The notes beneath the pieces were generated by a model. That model saw only the letters and a list, made by a program, of their open reading frames with translations. It searched no databases and had not been told where the DNA came from. Both the position numbers and the translations under genes were made by a program. 64,000 bases of DNA from CAYTGM01 sp964437365. GTDB taxonomy: Bacteria; Sumerlaeota; Sumerlaeia; SLMS01. Below, piece after piece: positions 17,456-25,664 of the stretch; the stretch's first letter is position 1; every line of letters starts with the position of its first letter. The stretch lies in NCBI GenBank assembly GCA_964437365.1, contig CAYTGM010000009.1, forward strand, positions 124,001 to 188,000. The letters are read 5' to 3'.

Positions 17456-19540
17456 TTAGGATCCAACATATTTTGAGGCTGGCTGACTATCTATACCCCA
17501 TTTTTCAGCGACCCCTAGAAATCCCTGAAGAGTCTGTTTCATTTGGGTAGAGTCGGTCATCGACATCATTTTCATAATCAGGGCAGAAACAGAGAGATTC
17601 TTAATGTCCTCACTGCTTATTCCAAAACTGTCTATCATATCCTTCAGGCCTTCAAAGTCATCCGAACCCAGAATTTTTTCCTCCAACCGAGTAAGCGTCT
17701 CGCTATTACCTACAAGTCTATCGACGTATTTGCCCTGGGTAATGGCGTTGGAGATTCGATCAAAGAACTGCATCTCACCGCCAACAATATCAATCTTGGC
17801 AGTCTCGAGAGCCTTTCCAAGGACCTCTGCCTGAGTCTTTGCGATATCAGTCCGAATGTTGATTTCAGCCAGCTCGATCTCTTTTTCCTTATCCAGCTTC
17901 AGCTTGAATTCTTCATGCTCGCGTCCGACTCCATCAAGTTTCTTCATGGCCTCGGCCTTCTTCTCAACTCCTTCAGCTTCTGCACCATGCTTTTCCCTTA
18001 AACCAATTGCTTCCGCACGAGCTCTCTTCTCGAGCACTTCAGCCTCTACATTTCCCTCTTTGAGTTTTGCCGATGCCATCGCGTCTATAACGGCAGCTTC
18101 TGCCTCCCCTTCTTTCCTTCTCGCGAGAGCTTTCGCCTCCATCACATTTGCCTCTGCCAGACCTTGCACAGCCGCTTCGGCTTTTCTGGCATCTGCGATC
18201 GTTTTCATCGCTTGGGCTCGTTTGACAGAAGCCTCCTGTTCAGCGCCTGCCTTAATGAGTTCCCTCTCACGCTGTGAAGTTGCCGCCAGTTTTTCAGCCT
18301 CTGCTTCCTTCGTTTTTTGAATCAGTTTCTGCTCAGCAATTTCTTCGGCCTTTGTTGTCGCAACTAGCTTCTCCCTCTCCGCAAGAGCCTTTGCCCTCGT
18401 ATCCTTGATCGCCTCTTCCTCTTGAACAACTGCCTTTTCAACGATGACCCGTTCTCGAATGACATCTTGAATATTCTTACGTTCTTCTTCGACCGCTTTC
18501 TCTTTTTCTATTTGAGCAATGGTCACGATTCTTTCGCGTTCATTGACTTCGAGCATACGGTCACGCTCCACGCGTTCCGACTCCACTGCATCGGTACGTT
18601 CTTTATTGCGCGTGGCGACAATGACCTGTCTATCCTTGTTCTGTGTAGCGACTTCAATCTTCTCCTCCGCTTCAATGCGAGCAGCCTCTGATTTTTCCAG
18701 TTCCTCAGCCTGAACTCTTTTGATAGATGCTTCCTCACGGGCTTTGATGTGAGCAATTTCACGCTTTTGAATCTCTTCCTTCTCTGCCAATTGACGCTGG
18801 AGCTGAAGTATGGCCTCCTGAGCCTCCACATCCTGCTTGGTAATTGTTTTCTCTTTGTCACGGTTTATGTAGTTCGCGAGCGTAAGCTGATGTGAAGTGA
18901 GATCGGTGATCTTCTTGATACCTTCAGCATCAAGAATATTGTCTGGATCCAAGACCTCTTTAGGGGTCTGCTCGAGATAATCGATAGCTGCATCATCAAG
19001 AACGTAACCATTCAGATCTCTCCCTATGATCTTTAGAATTTCCTCTTTGAACTTCTCTCGGGAGTTGTAGAGCTCAACAAAATCAAAGTGTTTACCAACA
19101 GTCTTGAGCCCTTCGGAAAACTTCGCGTCGAAAAGCTGGAAGAGCATATCAGGGTCTGAAGCACGAGCACATCCAACTGATTGCGCGACCCTCAATACGT
19201 CTGTTTCCGTCTTATTGACCTGAACAAAGAAGGCTACCTTGATGTCGGCGCGCATGTTGTCCTTACAAATAAGTCCATTCTTCCCGGTTCGCTCTATCTC
19301 AATACGCTTCAGCGATATATCCATCACCTCAACATTGTGAACGAATGGCGTATAGAGCATACCAGTGAAAGAAATAACTGGTTGTTTCGAGAATATACCA
19401 CCGGTTCGAACCAGAGCCTGTCCCTGTTTGGTTTTTTTGTAAAAGAAAGCAGTGAGCATGAATAATCCCCCAAGGAGTATGATGAAAAAGAGAAAGATTC
19501 CAGACAGAATATAAGCGAGTAGTATCAGGAGACTGACCAT
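17456..19540 (-). CDS. Flotillin-like SPFH/band-7 membrane protein
   Basis: 694 aa. One N-terminal transmembrane segment (about residues 4-32) leads into an SPFH domain (about 35-230; LVRTGG, VMDISLKRIEIERTG, MRADIKVAFFVQVN, RDLNGYVLDDAAIDYLEQTP). A very long Glu/Ala/Lys-rich coiled coil (about 230-580, with runs such as AEAIGLREKHGAEAEGVEKK) and a compact C-terminal region follow. This layout is that of bacterial flotillins of the YqiK/YuaG type, which oligomerise on the membrane and organise microdomains. AGGG lies about nine bases before the ATG, and an 18-bp perfect palindrome sits immediately upstream of that site. It is the first gene of a two-gene operon with the giant ATPase. Confidence 0.9.
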   Translation of the reverse strand: MVSLLILLAYILSGIFLFFIILLGGLFMLTAFFYKKTKQGQALVRTGGIFSKQPVISFTGMLYTPFVHNVEVMDISLKRIEIERTGKNGLICKDNMRADIKVAFFVQVNKTETDVLRVAQSVGCARASDPDMLFQLFDAKFSEGLKTVGKHFDFVELYNSREKFKEEILKIIGRDLNGYVLDDAAIDYLEQTPKEVLDPDNILDAEGIKKITDLTSHQLTLANYINRDKEKTITKQDVEAQEAILQLQRQLAEKEEIQKREIAHIKAREEASIKRVQAEELEKSEAARIEAEEKIEVATQNKDRQVIVATRNKERTDAVESERVERDRMLEVNERERIVTIAQIEKEKAVEEERKNIQDVIRERVIVEKAVVQEEEAIKDTRAKALAEREKLVATTKAEEIAEQKLIQKTKEAEAEKLAATSQRERELIKAGAEQEASVKRAQAMKTIADARKAEAAVQGLAEANVMEAKALARRKEGEAEAAVIDAMASAKLKEGNVEAEVLEKRARAEAIGLREKHGAEAEGVEKKAEAMKKLDGVGREHEEFKLKLDKEKEIELAEINIRTDIAKTQAEVLGKALETAKIDIVGGEMQFFDRISNAITQGKYVDRLVGNSETLTRLEEKILGSDDFEGLKDMIDSFGISSEDIKNLSVSALIMKMMSMTDSTQMKQTLQGFLGVAEKWGIDSQPASKYVGS

Positions 19541-19992
19541 GGAAGCTTGCCCTAAAAATCTGATTTCGAAATCAGAACATCAAAGATTTGATGAATATAC
19601 CACACCAACATGAGTTTATTCTGCGGACCAACAAGAAATATTTAACTTTTTGTTCTTCTCTCTGAACTCAACACCTCGCAGACTTCAAAGCCTGAGGAGC
19701 TCTTTCTCGATAAAGGATACAGGTAACCCATGAAAGAGTCCTGGTTAAATACGTCACCAGCACACCTTTTGTAAACAACCGCTCTACGCCCAAGCTAAAA
19801 TAAACTTCCCAGCCTCATCGCCTTGAAGGTTGACTAACAAGACAGACTTTTATAGTCGTTTCTTACGATACCTCATATCAAGATCTCTTCATACGACACC
19901 ATCCTTCAGTCGATATAAGCAACGCTCGCTGGACCCATCTGTTTCAGGTGTCCCTCAGAGATCTCTTACGATACCCATGAAAGCTTGTAGCC
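19541..19992. other. Divergent intergenic region between flotillin-like and DUF1800 genes
   Basis: 452 bases with no convincing gene. It must hold promoters for both directions. Besides the palindrome at 19559-19576 it has a 12-base word TCTTACGATACC twice (19861-19872 and 19964-19975), each accompanied by AGATCTCTT, on the side nearer the DUF1800 gene. I could not pick out -35/-10 boxes with confidence. Confidence 0.5.
19559..19576. promoter_or_regulatory. 18-bp perfect palindrome in the flotillin-ATPase leader (candidate operator)
   Basis: TCTGATTTCGAAATCAGA is a perfect palindrome centred on TTCGAA. It ends 18 bases upstream of the flotillin-like ATG on the minus strand, just above the ribosome-binding site. 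Location and symmetry fit a dimeric repressor site. The same 16-base core recurs at 22159-22174 inside the DUF1501 gene. Confidence 0.5.
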
Positions 19993-21594
19993 ATGCCAGA
20001 GACAACGACTCGTCGTGGTTTCTTTTCCTCTTTTTCCGCAGATCTGCGTGGAGAGGGATCGGACCCGTATTGCCTATCCTCTGATCCACCGCCCCTCCCA
20101 ACCCTGGGACAACATGCTGCCCAGAGACTCCAGTTTGGTGCCCTGCCGGGAGATTCGGCCAGAATCGACTCTATCGGACTATCCGCTTTTCTCGATGAAC
20201 AACTGAACCCCGAAACAATCGATGATTCCGCCTGCGATGATCGCATCGCCCAGGAAAACCTGGTAACGCTCACTGAATCCTGGGCCCAACTGTTCGATCG
20301 TCGCAGTGGCCAGGGTTATTCGACTTCCGTTCAACCTTTCCGCGAGGTCAGACATGCAACATGGATTCGTCAGACAATATCAAAGTGCCAACTTTTCGAG
20401 CGCGTTGTAAACTTCTGGCACGATCACTTCAATGTGGAAGGCGACATGTTCACCGTCCGATCCATGTTTCCCAAGTACGATGAAGATATACGTACTCACG
20501 CTCTTGGCAATTTCAGACAACTCCTGACAGCAACTGCTCAGAATCCGTGTATGCAGTATTACCTCGACAATTATGTCAATACACGCAGCGGACCCAATGA
20601 AAACTATGCGCGTGAACTTATTGAACTTCATACCATGGGCGCGATGAACTATCGACCTGATATCAAAGACGAAGTCCTTTGTACTCCTGATAATGACCAG
20701 GACAACGATGGCTTTAAAGACTATTATATAGACGACGATGTCTACGAAGCTGCACGCTGCTTTACCGGCTGGACCTTCGATGATGACAGTGACAGCAGCA
20801 ATAGAGGTCAGTTCGTCTACAATGACGGGGATCACGACCACTTTCAGAAGTTTGTTCTCTGTCAGCAGTTTCCAACGAACCAGGCACCGCTTAAAGATGG
20901 GCTCGACGCACTGGAAATTCTTGCTAACCACCCGGGAACTGCCAGGCACATTTGCACAAAACTGTGTAGACGTTTCATCTCTGACGATCCACCTCAGGCA
21001 ATAATTGACTCAGCAACAGTCCTGTTCCAGCAGGAAAAGGACTCTCCAGACCAGATCAAGACTGTGCTCAGGCATATTATCATGAGTTCAGAGTTTGCAA
21101 ATGCTCCGTTGATGAAACTCAAGAGGCCGATGGAGTGGGCAGTTTCATGTATGCGATCTCTCGATATAGTATATCCTATTGCTGAGAACTTCAGCATCGA
21201 GTGGATATACGATGACATGGGTCACAGGCGATTTGAGTGGAGTACCCCGGACGGCGCACCTGACACGACGCCTTACTGGACGACCTCGGGAAGTTTTCTT
21301 GGTCGGTGGAACTTCATCTATATTACCGCATCTGGCTGGTACGCAGATCGTGGCTTTCCTCTTGTAACAGAAGGGGTTACTCCAACGAACCTGACGACAG
21401 CCAGCGAGATTACAGAGTGGTGGTTGAGCAAGATTTTCGACCGCCCCGTTTCAACTTCAACATATCAGGTGCTTCTTCAGTTTCTTGCTCAAGGTAGAGA
21501 CCCGGACATCCCAATGGCTGTTTCGGAAGTGGAAGACCGTTTACCCTATTTCTGTGCCCTTGTGACCATGGCACCTGACTTTATGTGGCAGTGA
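19993..21594 (+). CDS. DUF1800 family protein
   Basis: 533 aa. The DUF1800 core is clear: VNFWHDHFNV, GPNENYARELIELHTMGAMN, YEAARCFTGW, NHPGTARHICTKLCRRFI and LKRPMEWAVSC. Proteins of this family are almost always encoded next to a DUF1501 protein, as here, and are thought to act in the envelope, but no biochemical function is established. The start TTTRRGFFSSF resembles a weak Tat motif without an obvious hydrophobic core, so export is uncertain. The ribosome-binding site before ATG 19993 is poor. The stop codon overlaps the GTGAGG site of the next gene, pointing to coupled translation. Confidence 0.88.
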   Translation: MPETTTRRGFFSSFSADLRGEGSDPYCLSSDPPPLPTLGQHAAQRLQFGALPGDSARIDSIGLSAFLDEQLNPETIDDSACDDRIAQENLVTLTESWAQLFDRRSGQGYSTSVQPFREVRHATWIRQTISKCQLFERVVNFWHDHFNVEGDMFTVRSMFPKYDEDIRTHALGNFRQLLTATAQNPCMQYYLDNYVNTRSGPNENYARELIELHTMGAMNYRPDIKDEVLCTPDNDQDNDGFKDYYIDDDVYEAARCFTGWTFDDDSDSSNRGQFVYNDGDHDHFQKFVLCQQFPTNQAPLKDGLDALEILANHPGTARHICTKLCRRFISDDPPQAIIDSATVLFQQEKDSPDQIKTVLRHIIMSSEFANAPLMKLKRPMEWAVSCMRSLDIVYPIAENFSIEWIYDDMGHRRFEWSTPDGAPDTTPYWTTSGSFLGRWNFIYITASGWYADRGFPLVTEGVTPTNLTTASEITEWWLSKIFDRPVSTSTYQVLLQFLAQGRDPDIPMAVSEVEDRLPYFCALVTMAPDFMWQ

Positions 21595-21604
21595 GGCAAT
21601 TCAT

Positions 21605-22888
21605 ATGAATATAGACAGAAGAAGATTTCTACAAGGTTGTTGCGCAGGCATCATGACCATGGGTGGTGTCAAGATACATAAGCTTTCGTTCGCTGATCCT
21701 GCAAGAGCGAGCGAGTCGCGAGACATTCTGGTGAATGTCTTTTTCCGAGGCGGGATGGATATCCTCAGCCTTCTTATCCCTCACGGTGATTCAAACTATC
21801 ATAATGCACGAAGCAACCACCTGGCGATACCAAGTAATGAAGTGCTCGATATCGATGGCTATTTCGGGCTTCATCCCATGGCTGGACCGCTCTTTGATCT
21901 ATACCAGAACAAGGACCTGGCACTTATACCTGCCACGGGAATACCTGATTCCGATGGAACCCGCTCTCACTTCCAGGCACAAGACTACCTTGACTATGGT
22001 GGCTCCAGCCGAGGCAACGGTGGATGGATAGGACGCTACCTGAACCAAACGCCGAGTGAGGATATATATGGAGGTGTTTTCCGGGGTTTAAGTTTCAGCT
22101 CTGCTATCTCTCCATCCCTTGACGGTTTCCCAGGAGCCATTTCACTCAATGATGCTGATGATTTCGAAATCAGAGGCGATAATAGCCCCAAACCAGATCT
22201 ACGCCATGCCCTACGGCAAATGTATAGTCGTGACCCGCTACTGAGTAACGTTGCGGGGCAGACTCTTGATACCATCGATCTGTTGGCGTCTAACCCCGTA
22301 GGTGACTATACTCCAAGACCCGGTGTTACCTATCCTGACAACTCGCTGGGACGCGCATTCTCCTCCATTGCTCAACTTATTAAAGAAGACTTCGGCCTTC
22401 AGGCTGTCACGATCGATATCGGCGGCTGGGACACCCATGAATCTCAGGTAAACAGTAATCCAGCTCAGGGATATTTCGCTGACCAGATCGAAGATGTCTC
22501 ACTCGCGCTCATGGCTTTCTGGTCTGATATGTATGATTATCAAACCAGACTGACGATTTCGTGCATGAGTGAGTTCGGACGTCGTCTGAAAGAAAATGAA
22601 AACCGAGGGTGCGATCATGGCCACGGAAGCATGATGATGATTCTCAACGGTCAGCTCTCTCAGAAGAAAATCTGGGGTCTTTGGCCCGGGCTGGAGACAG
22701 AGCAACTCTATGAAAGAAAGGATCTCGCTGTGACGACTGATTTCAGAAATGTTCTGTGCGAGATCTTTACGAAACGCCTCGCCATTCAGGAAGGAGACCT
22801 CGGCACGTTCTTTCCTGGATTTACCTACTCAGGTCCAATGGGGCTCTTCGCTCCTGAGGCGGAAACCTCAGGGATCACGATGTATTAG
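21605..22888 (+). CDS. DUF1501 family protein with Tat signal
   Basis: 427 aa. The N-terminus DRRRFLQGCCAGIMTMGG is a twin-arginine signal. The body has an alkaline-phosphatase/sulfatase-superfamily look typical of DUF1501: LVNVFFRGGMDILSLLIP, GLHPMAGPLFDLY, GWIGRYLN, DIGGWDTHESQ, MSEFGRRLKEN and DHGHGSMMMILN. The conserved Asp/His residues of WDTH and DHGHG are the likely metal ligands, inferred from the superfamily. GAGG overlapping the DUF1800 stop provides the ribosome-binding site eight bases before the ATG. The pair should be exported and work together; substrate unknown. Confidence 0.92.
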   Translation: MNIDRRRFLQGCCAGIMTMGGVKIHKLSFADPARASESRDILVNVFFRGGMDILSLLIPHGDSNYHNARSNHLAIPSNEVLDIDGYFGLHPMAGPLFDLYQNKDLALIPATGIPDSDGTRSHFQAQDYLDYGGSSRGNGGWIGRYLNQTPSEDIYGGVFRGLSFSSAISPSLDGFPGAISLNDADDFEIRGDNSPKPDLRHALRQMYSRDPLLSNVAGQTLDTIDLLASNPVGDYTPRPGVTYPDNSLGRAFSSIAQLIKEDFGLQAVTIDIGGWDTHESQVNSNPAQGYFADQIEDVSLALMAFWSDMYDYQTRLTISCMSEFGRRLKENENRGCDHGHGSMMMILNGQLSQKKIWGLWPGLETEQLYERKDLAVTTDFRNVLCEIFTKRLAIQEGDLGTFFPGFTYSGPMGLFAPEAETSGITMY

Positions 22889-22955
22889 AATGTCGGCCAA
22901 CAATCTAAGCTGCCTGTGAGCACTCTAGCAGAAATCTTGAACGCTCGCATTGGCT

Positions 22956-22988
22956 TTCCCCTGTCTCAATCACCTTGAGATGGGGGAA
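22956..22988. terminator. Two-tier hairpin between convergent genes
   Basis: TTCCCC/GGGGAA encloses TCTCAA/TTGAGA with a small internal loop and a 5-base terminal loop. It lies between the end of the DUF1501 gene and the end of the converging 89-aa gene. There is no clear T tract on either side, so it may be a transcript-stabilising or factor-dependent element and not a classic terminator. Confidence 0.4.
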
Positions 22989-23022
22989 TATCTTGTGAAA
23001 TCCTGGGGTGTCGGGGTTTCCT

Positions 23023-23292
23023 TTACTCTTTTCTCCTGAGCCTTAGCCGATAAGTACTCTTTTCGCTGATTTCCTCTTCCTCGGCCTGCTCATTTTCGCT
23101 CCGGCCCGAAATATCTTCTAACTTTACCTGGCCAGGGCCGTCCGGTCGATCGACTTCAATCTCTCTCATCGGCCCGATCGTTTCCTCCAGATACTTGATC
23201 AAATCTTTGACTCGATGGGGCGGAAGGTCGTCAACTTCCACTAGGATCTCCCCTTTTGGCGTAATTCTTACGGTGAATTCCTCTTTAGCCAT
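23023..23292 (-). CDS. Small conserved-looking protein of unknown function (DUF2997-like)
   Basis: 89 aa, soluble and highly charged. Its first part, EEFTVRITPKGEILVEVDDL, is a beta-hairpin-like segment reminiscent of the small DUF2997 proteins, followed by a helix (HRVKDLIKYLEETIGPMREI), an acidic linker and a basic C-terminus (STYRLRLRRKE). The acidic-then-basic tail could contact nucleic acid or a partner protein; that is inference. It is divergent from the HU gene and stands alone. The compact open frame with an ATG and clean amino-acid composition makes it likely real, but the family call is weak. Confidence 0.6.
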   Translation of the reverse strand: MAKEEFTVRITPKGEILVEVDDLPPHRVKDLIKYLEETIGPMREIEVDRPDGPGQVKLEDISGRSENEQAEEEEISEKSTYRLRLRRKE

Positions 23293-23392
23293 TGTTTTTC
23301 CTTTACCGACGGGGGGTTAATCTCGTCTTCTCTCTTTCTCAGTTTTAAAAGCGTGTGTTAACATGCAATGAATTTCATGGAGATTGTAGCTT

Positions 23393-23680
23393 ATGAAGAA
23401 AGCCGAATTGATCGATATTGTCAGTGAAAAAGTTGAAGGTGTAAACAAGACCCAGGTTGGTGATATTTACGACGCCATCTTCGAAACAATTGAAAGAGCT
23501 GTTGTGGAAGACACCAAGCATCGTTATGTCGTGAATGGCTTTGGAACATTCAAGCTTTCCCATAACAAAGAGAAGAAGGGAAGAAATCCTGCAACGAAAG
23601 AGGAGATCACGATCCCCGCATACACGACGATCAAGTTCAGTGCCTCCTCAGCGGTTAAAGAACGCCTGACCAAGAAGTAA
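23393..23680 (+). CDS. HU/IHF family DNA-binding protein
   Basis: 95 aa, the normal size of HU. The fold is evident: MKKAELIDIVSEKVEG helix, GFGTFKLSHNKEKKGRNP arm, ATKEEITIPAYTTIKFSAS and a C-terminal KERLTKK. The RNPAT(K) arm-tip motif, with the proline that intercalates into bent DNA, is present. GGAG lies ten bases before the ATG. It is a single-gene unit closed by a strong terminator. HU and IHF subunits cannot be separated on this sequence alone; the isolated gene suggests a homodimeric HU. Confidence 0.96.
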   Translation: MKKAELIDIVSEKVEGVNKTQVGDIYDAIFETIERAVVEDTKHRYVVNGFGTFKLSHNKEKKGRNPATKEEITIPAYTTIKFSASSAVKERLTKK

Positions 23681-23745
23681 GGACTCAATGGGCCCCTTTC
23701 TTTTCAGGAATACTCGAGAAGATTGAAATTGTGCTTAAGAATAAG

Positions 23746-23779
23746 AAGAGCCCCCACCAGATTGGCGGGGGCTCTTTCA
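23746..23779 (+). terminator. Rho-independent terminator of the HU gene
   Basis: A perfect 10-bp stem, AAGAGCCCCC with GGGGGCTCTT, an 11-base loop and a short T run. It also lies before the end of the converging gene at 23805 and, being A-rich on the other flank, may work in both directions. Confidence 0.9.
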
Positions 23780-23804
23780 TATTTGGCAGTACAAAGCTTT
23801 GGAA

Positions 23805-24317
23805 TCAGTAACTGCGGGTTGAACTTCCAGAAGCGGGGCTGTAACTGTAATCAATGACACTATCAATGGACCCCGATTCACTTCCGATAAACTCATCCCG
23901 GAAGAGTGGCAGTCTTTCTCCCCAGATGGTCGGGAGAACAAACTCAGGCTCCATGATCGGCTCGTAGTTTCTTGGGATCGGGAAGGGGAAAGTTACGACC
24001 TCATAGACACCTGTAACGGTGCGGGCGATACCTAGCCAGAGACCTTTGACAACACCGAGAACTGTTCCTGTGAAGGGGTCGGTGCGGCGCCATTCGATGG
24101 CTGTCTGCTTGGGAATTTCAAGCCAGCCTGTGAAGACATTCACGAGGCCACGTCCCAGCTTGTGAAACATCTTATTCACATCGCTGTTTTCGCGTTCAAG
24201 TTCTGCTGAAGAAGTATACTGTGCTTCGGCGGTTTGAGTCATCATCGGTGCTCCGGTGAAGAACCCAACTGCCATAAAGAAGAAGACAGCAGTAAGTAGT
24301 GATGAAAGACGAGCCAT
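23805..24317 (-). CDS. Exosortase-system-associated protein, TIGR04073-type (copy 1)
   Basis: 170 aa. A signal peptide (LLTAVFFFMAVGFFTG ... AEAQ) precedes the core KLGRGLVNVFTGWLEIPKQ, RTDPFTGTVLGVVKGLWLGI and VYEVVTFPFPIPRNY. This matches the TIGR04073 family, named for its association with exosortase-bearing genomes; its function is unknown. AGGAGG stands twelve bases before the ATG. The tail is Ser-rich (SPASGSSTRSY). It lies 45 bases after a paralogue (24363-24749), so the two form a small operon. No exosortase or PEP-CTERM gene is visible in the window. Confidence 0.8.
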   Translation of the reverse strand: MARLSSLLTAVFFFMAVGFFTGAPMMTQTAEAQYTSSAELERENSDVNKMFHKLGRGLVNVFTGWLEIPKQTAIEWRRTDPFTGTVLGVVKGLWLGIARTVTGVYEVVTFPFPIPRNYEPIMEPEFVLPTIWGERLPLFRDEFIGSESGSIDSVIDYSYSPASGSSTRSY

Positions 24318-24362
24318 GGTTGGAGAATTCCTCCTGAGAATTTAAGAGTCTGAGTTTTGGGG

Positions 24363-24749
24363 CTATTCCACGTGATCTATGAAAGGAAACTCAGTCCTTT
24401 GAATGGACTGATAATTATTTCCATAGATATCAATGGGGAACGTAATCACGTCGACAACTCCGAGAACGAAGCGACGAGCGGTAAACCAGAGTCCTCGGCC
24501 GAAGCCGACAATGGTTCCGGTGAAAGGGTCTGTATTCTGAATCTGTTCGTTGATTTCGAGGGGAATTTCAACCCAGCAGAACAGGATATTGCCAAGCCCA
24601 CTGCCCAGCTTATAAGTTATCTTGCTGGGATAGGTTGAGCGATAGAGAGGTCCTGCTGCTTCTGTTGGGGCTGCCCATGCTGTGAAAGCAATGAACCCAA
24701 CGGCAAAAATCATGAGTTTCAGAAAAGACACGTTTTGAACCATCCTCAT
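24363..24749 (-). CDS. Exosortase-system-associated protein, TIGR04073-type (copy 2)
   Basis: 128 aa. It shares the core with the neighbouring paralogue: KLGSGLGNILFCWVEIPLEI, NTDPFTGTIVGFGRGLWFTA and VVDVITFPIDIYGNNYQSI. A signal peptide (LKLMIFAVGFIAFTAWAAPTEA) precedes it. I chose ATG 24749 because GGAG lies eight bases upstream and the signal peptide starts there; the open frame running on to 25214 has no support and reads as random residues. Role unknown; both copies should be envelope proteins. Confidence 0.8.
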   Translation of the reverse strand: MRMVQNVSFLKLMIFAVGFIAFTAWAAPTEAAGPLYRSTYPSKITYKLGSGLGNILFCWVEIPLEINEQIQNTDPFTGTIVGFGRGLWFTARRFVLGVVDVITFPIDIYGNNYQSIQRTEFPFIDHVE

Positions 24750-25664
24750 ATGTAGTTCTCCGGTTCGGTGAGGCAATTCACCGGGAGGCTTTCTGGTACA
24801 AGTAACTCCAAGACTCAGGTCAGAAGCGGTCTGGCGCAATGAAAAAAAGACTGAAATAAAAGGACTTGCGGGATTTCTCCAGCACATCAGCGGGAACCCT
24901 GAAGACCCGGGCTTCAAGAACCCCATCAGAGCAATCAAAGCCCTGAAATTTATAACTGTCTGCCCTTCAATCAGCTCCGCCAGACAAAAACTGTCCTGTT
25001 CAACCGGTGTACCTCTGATCTGAGAGTGATTAAAGGAGCCGAAATAGTCGGCCCAACGTGTTTCCTCCCACCGTCTCTTGCTTATAAGGTTTGTCTCTGC
25101 TGCTTCCCCCTTAATATTCGCATGCATGCTGATGCACCAGACAAGCAGCAGACATGCACCAGACACTAATGAGAAAAGCAGGTGAGTTGGGGTGGTGCAG
25201 GCGAAGTGCAACAAATGCCGGCTTAAGATAACAACGACTCTGAAGTTGTGTCAGTTGTCGGTCTCCAGGCGATGGGGTCCTCACAGAGGCTACAACAGGC
25301 ACCTTCGACTCCGCTCAATCCTCGACATAGCAGCACGATGACTGTGTTTGAGTGAAGCCGAAGCCACCTGTTTCGCTCAGCGGTTATTCGGCAAACTATC
25401 CCAGGAAGGGCTCTGAGCGCTGTCGTCGGGGTGGGTACCGCCGTAAGGCTCGGAGTTTCTTTTCGGAGTCATGGATTAAGCTTTTTTGAGAGGATATTCC
25501 CCGTTTCGCCCTTATTTAATGCGAGAAGATTGCTCCCTGAGGCCGAGCTCAATTGAGGTTGACCTTAGAGGTTCGTTTAAGGGAACTCTCGTCTTTACGG
25601 ATAAGCTAAAGTTAAAGTTTCCAATAAATAACTTGTTTCGCCACAAGCGGGGAGGAGCACTCAA
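24750..25664. other. Long intergenic region
   Basis: About 915 bases without a gene I can support. The left part keeps an open minus-strand frame by chance. The region includes the imperfect inverted repeat at 25303-25363 and, at the right end, the leader of the FG-GAP-like gene, with a strong GGAGGAG. Promoters for the gene pairs on either side must lie here, but I could not identify boxes confidently. Confidence 0.5.
25303..25363. repeat. Imperfect intergenic inverted repeat (16-bp arms)
   Basis: Arms 25303-25318 (CTTCGACTCCGCTCAA) and 25348-25363 (TTGAGTGAAGCCGAAG) pair at 13 of 16 positions around a 29-base spacer. A further TTTCGCTCAG copy follows at 25371-25380. CTTCGACTCCGCTCA-type words are common dispersed intergenic repeats in some FCB-group genomes, from memory, so this may be a copy of a genome-wide element. 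Confidence 0.5.

Noticed and set aside
17856..18320. 154-codon plus-strand frame opposite the flotillin coiled coil
   Set aside because: Ser/Ala-rich antisense reading of the Glu/Lys/Ala repeats; not a gene.
24750..25214. Minus-strand open extension upstream of the second TIGR04073-type gene
   Set aside because: No ribosome-binding site, composition unlike a protein, and a proper signal peptide with GGAG starts at 24749.
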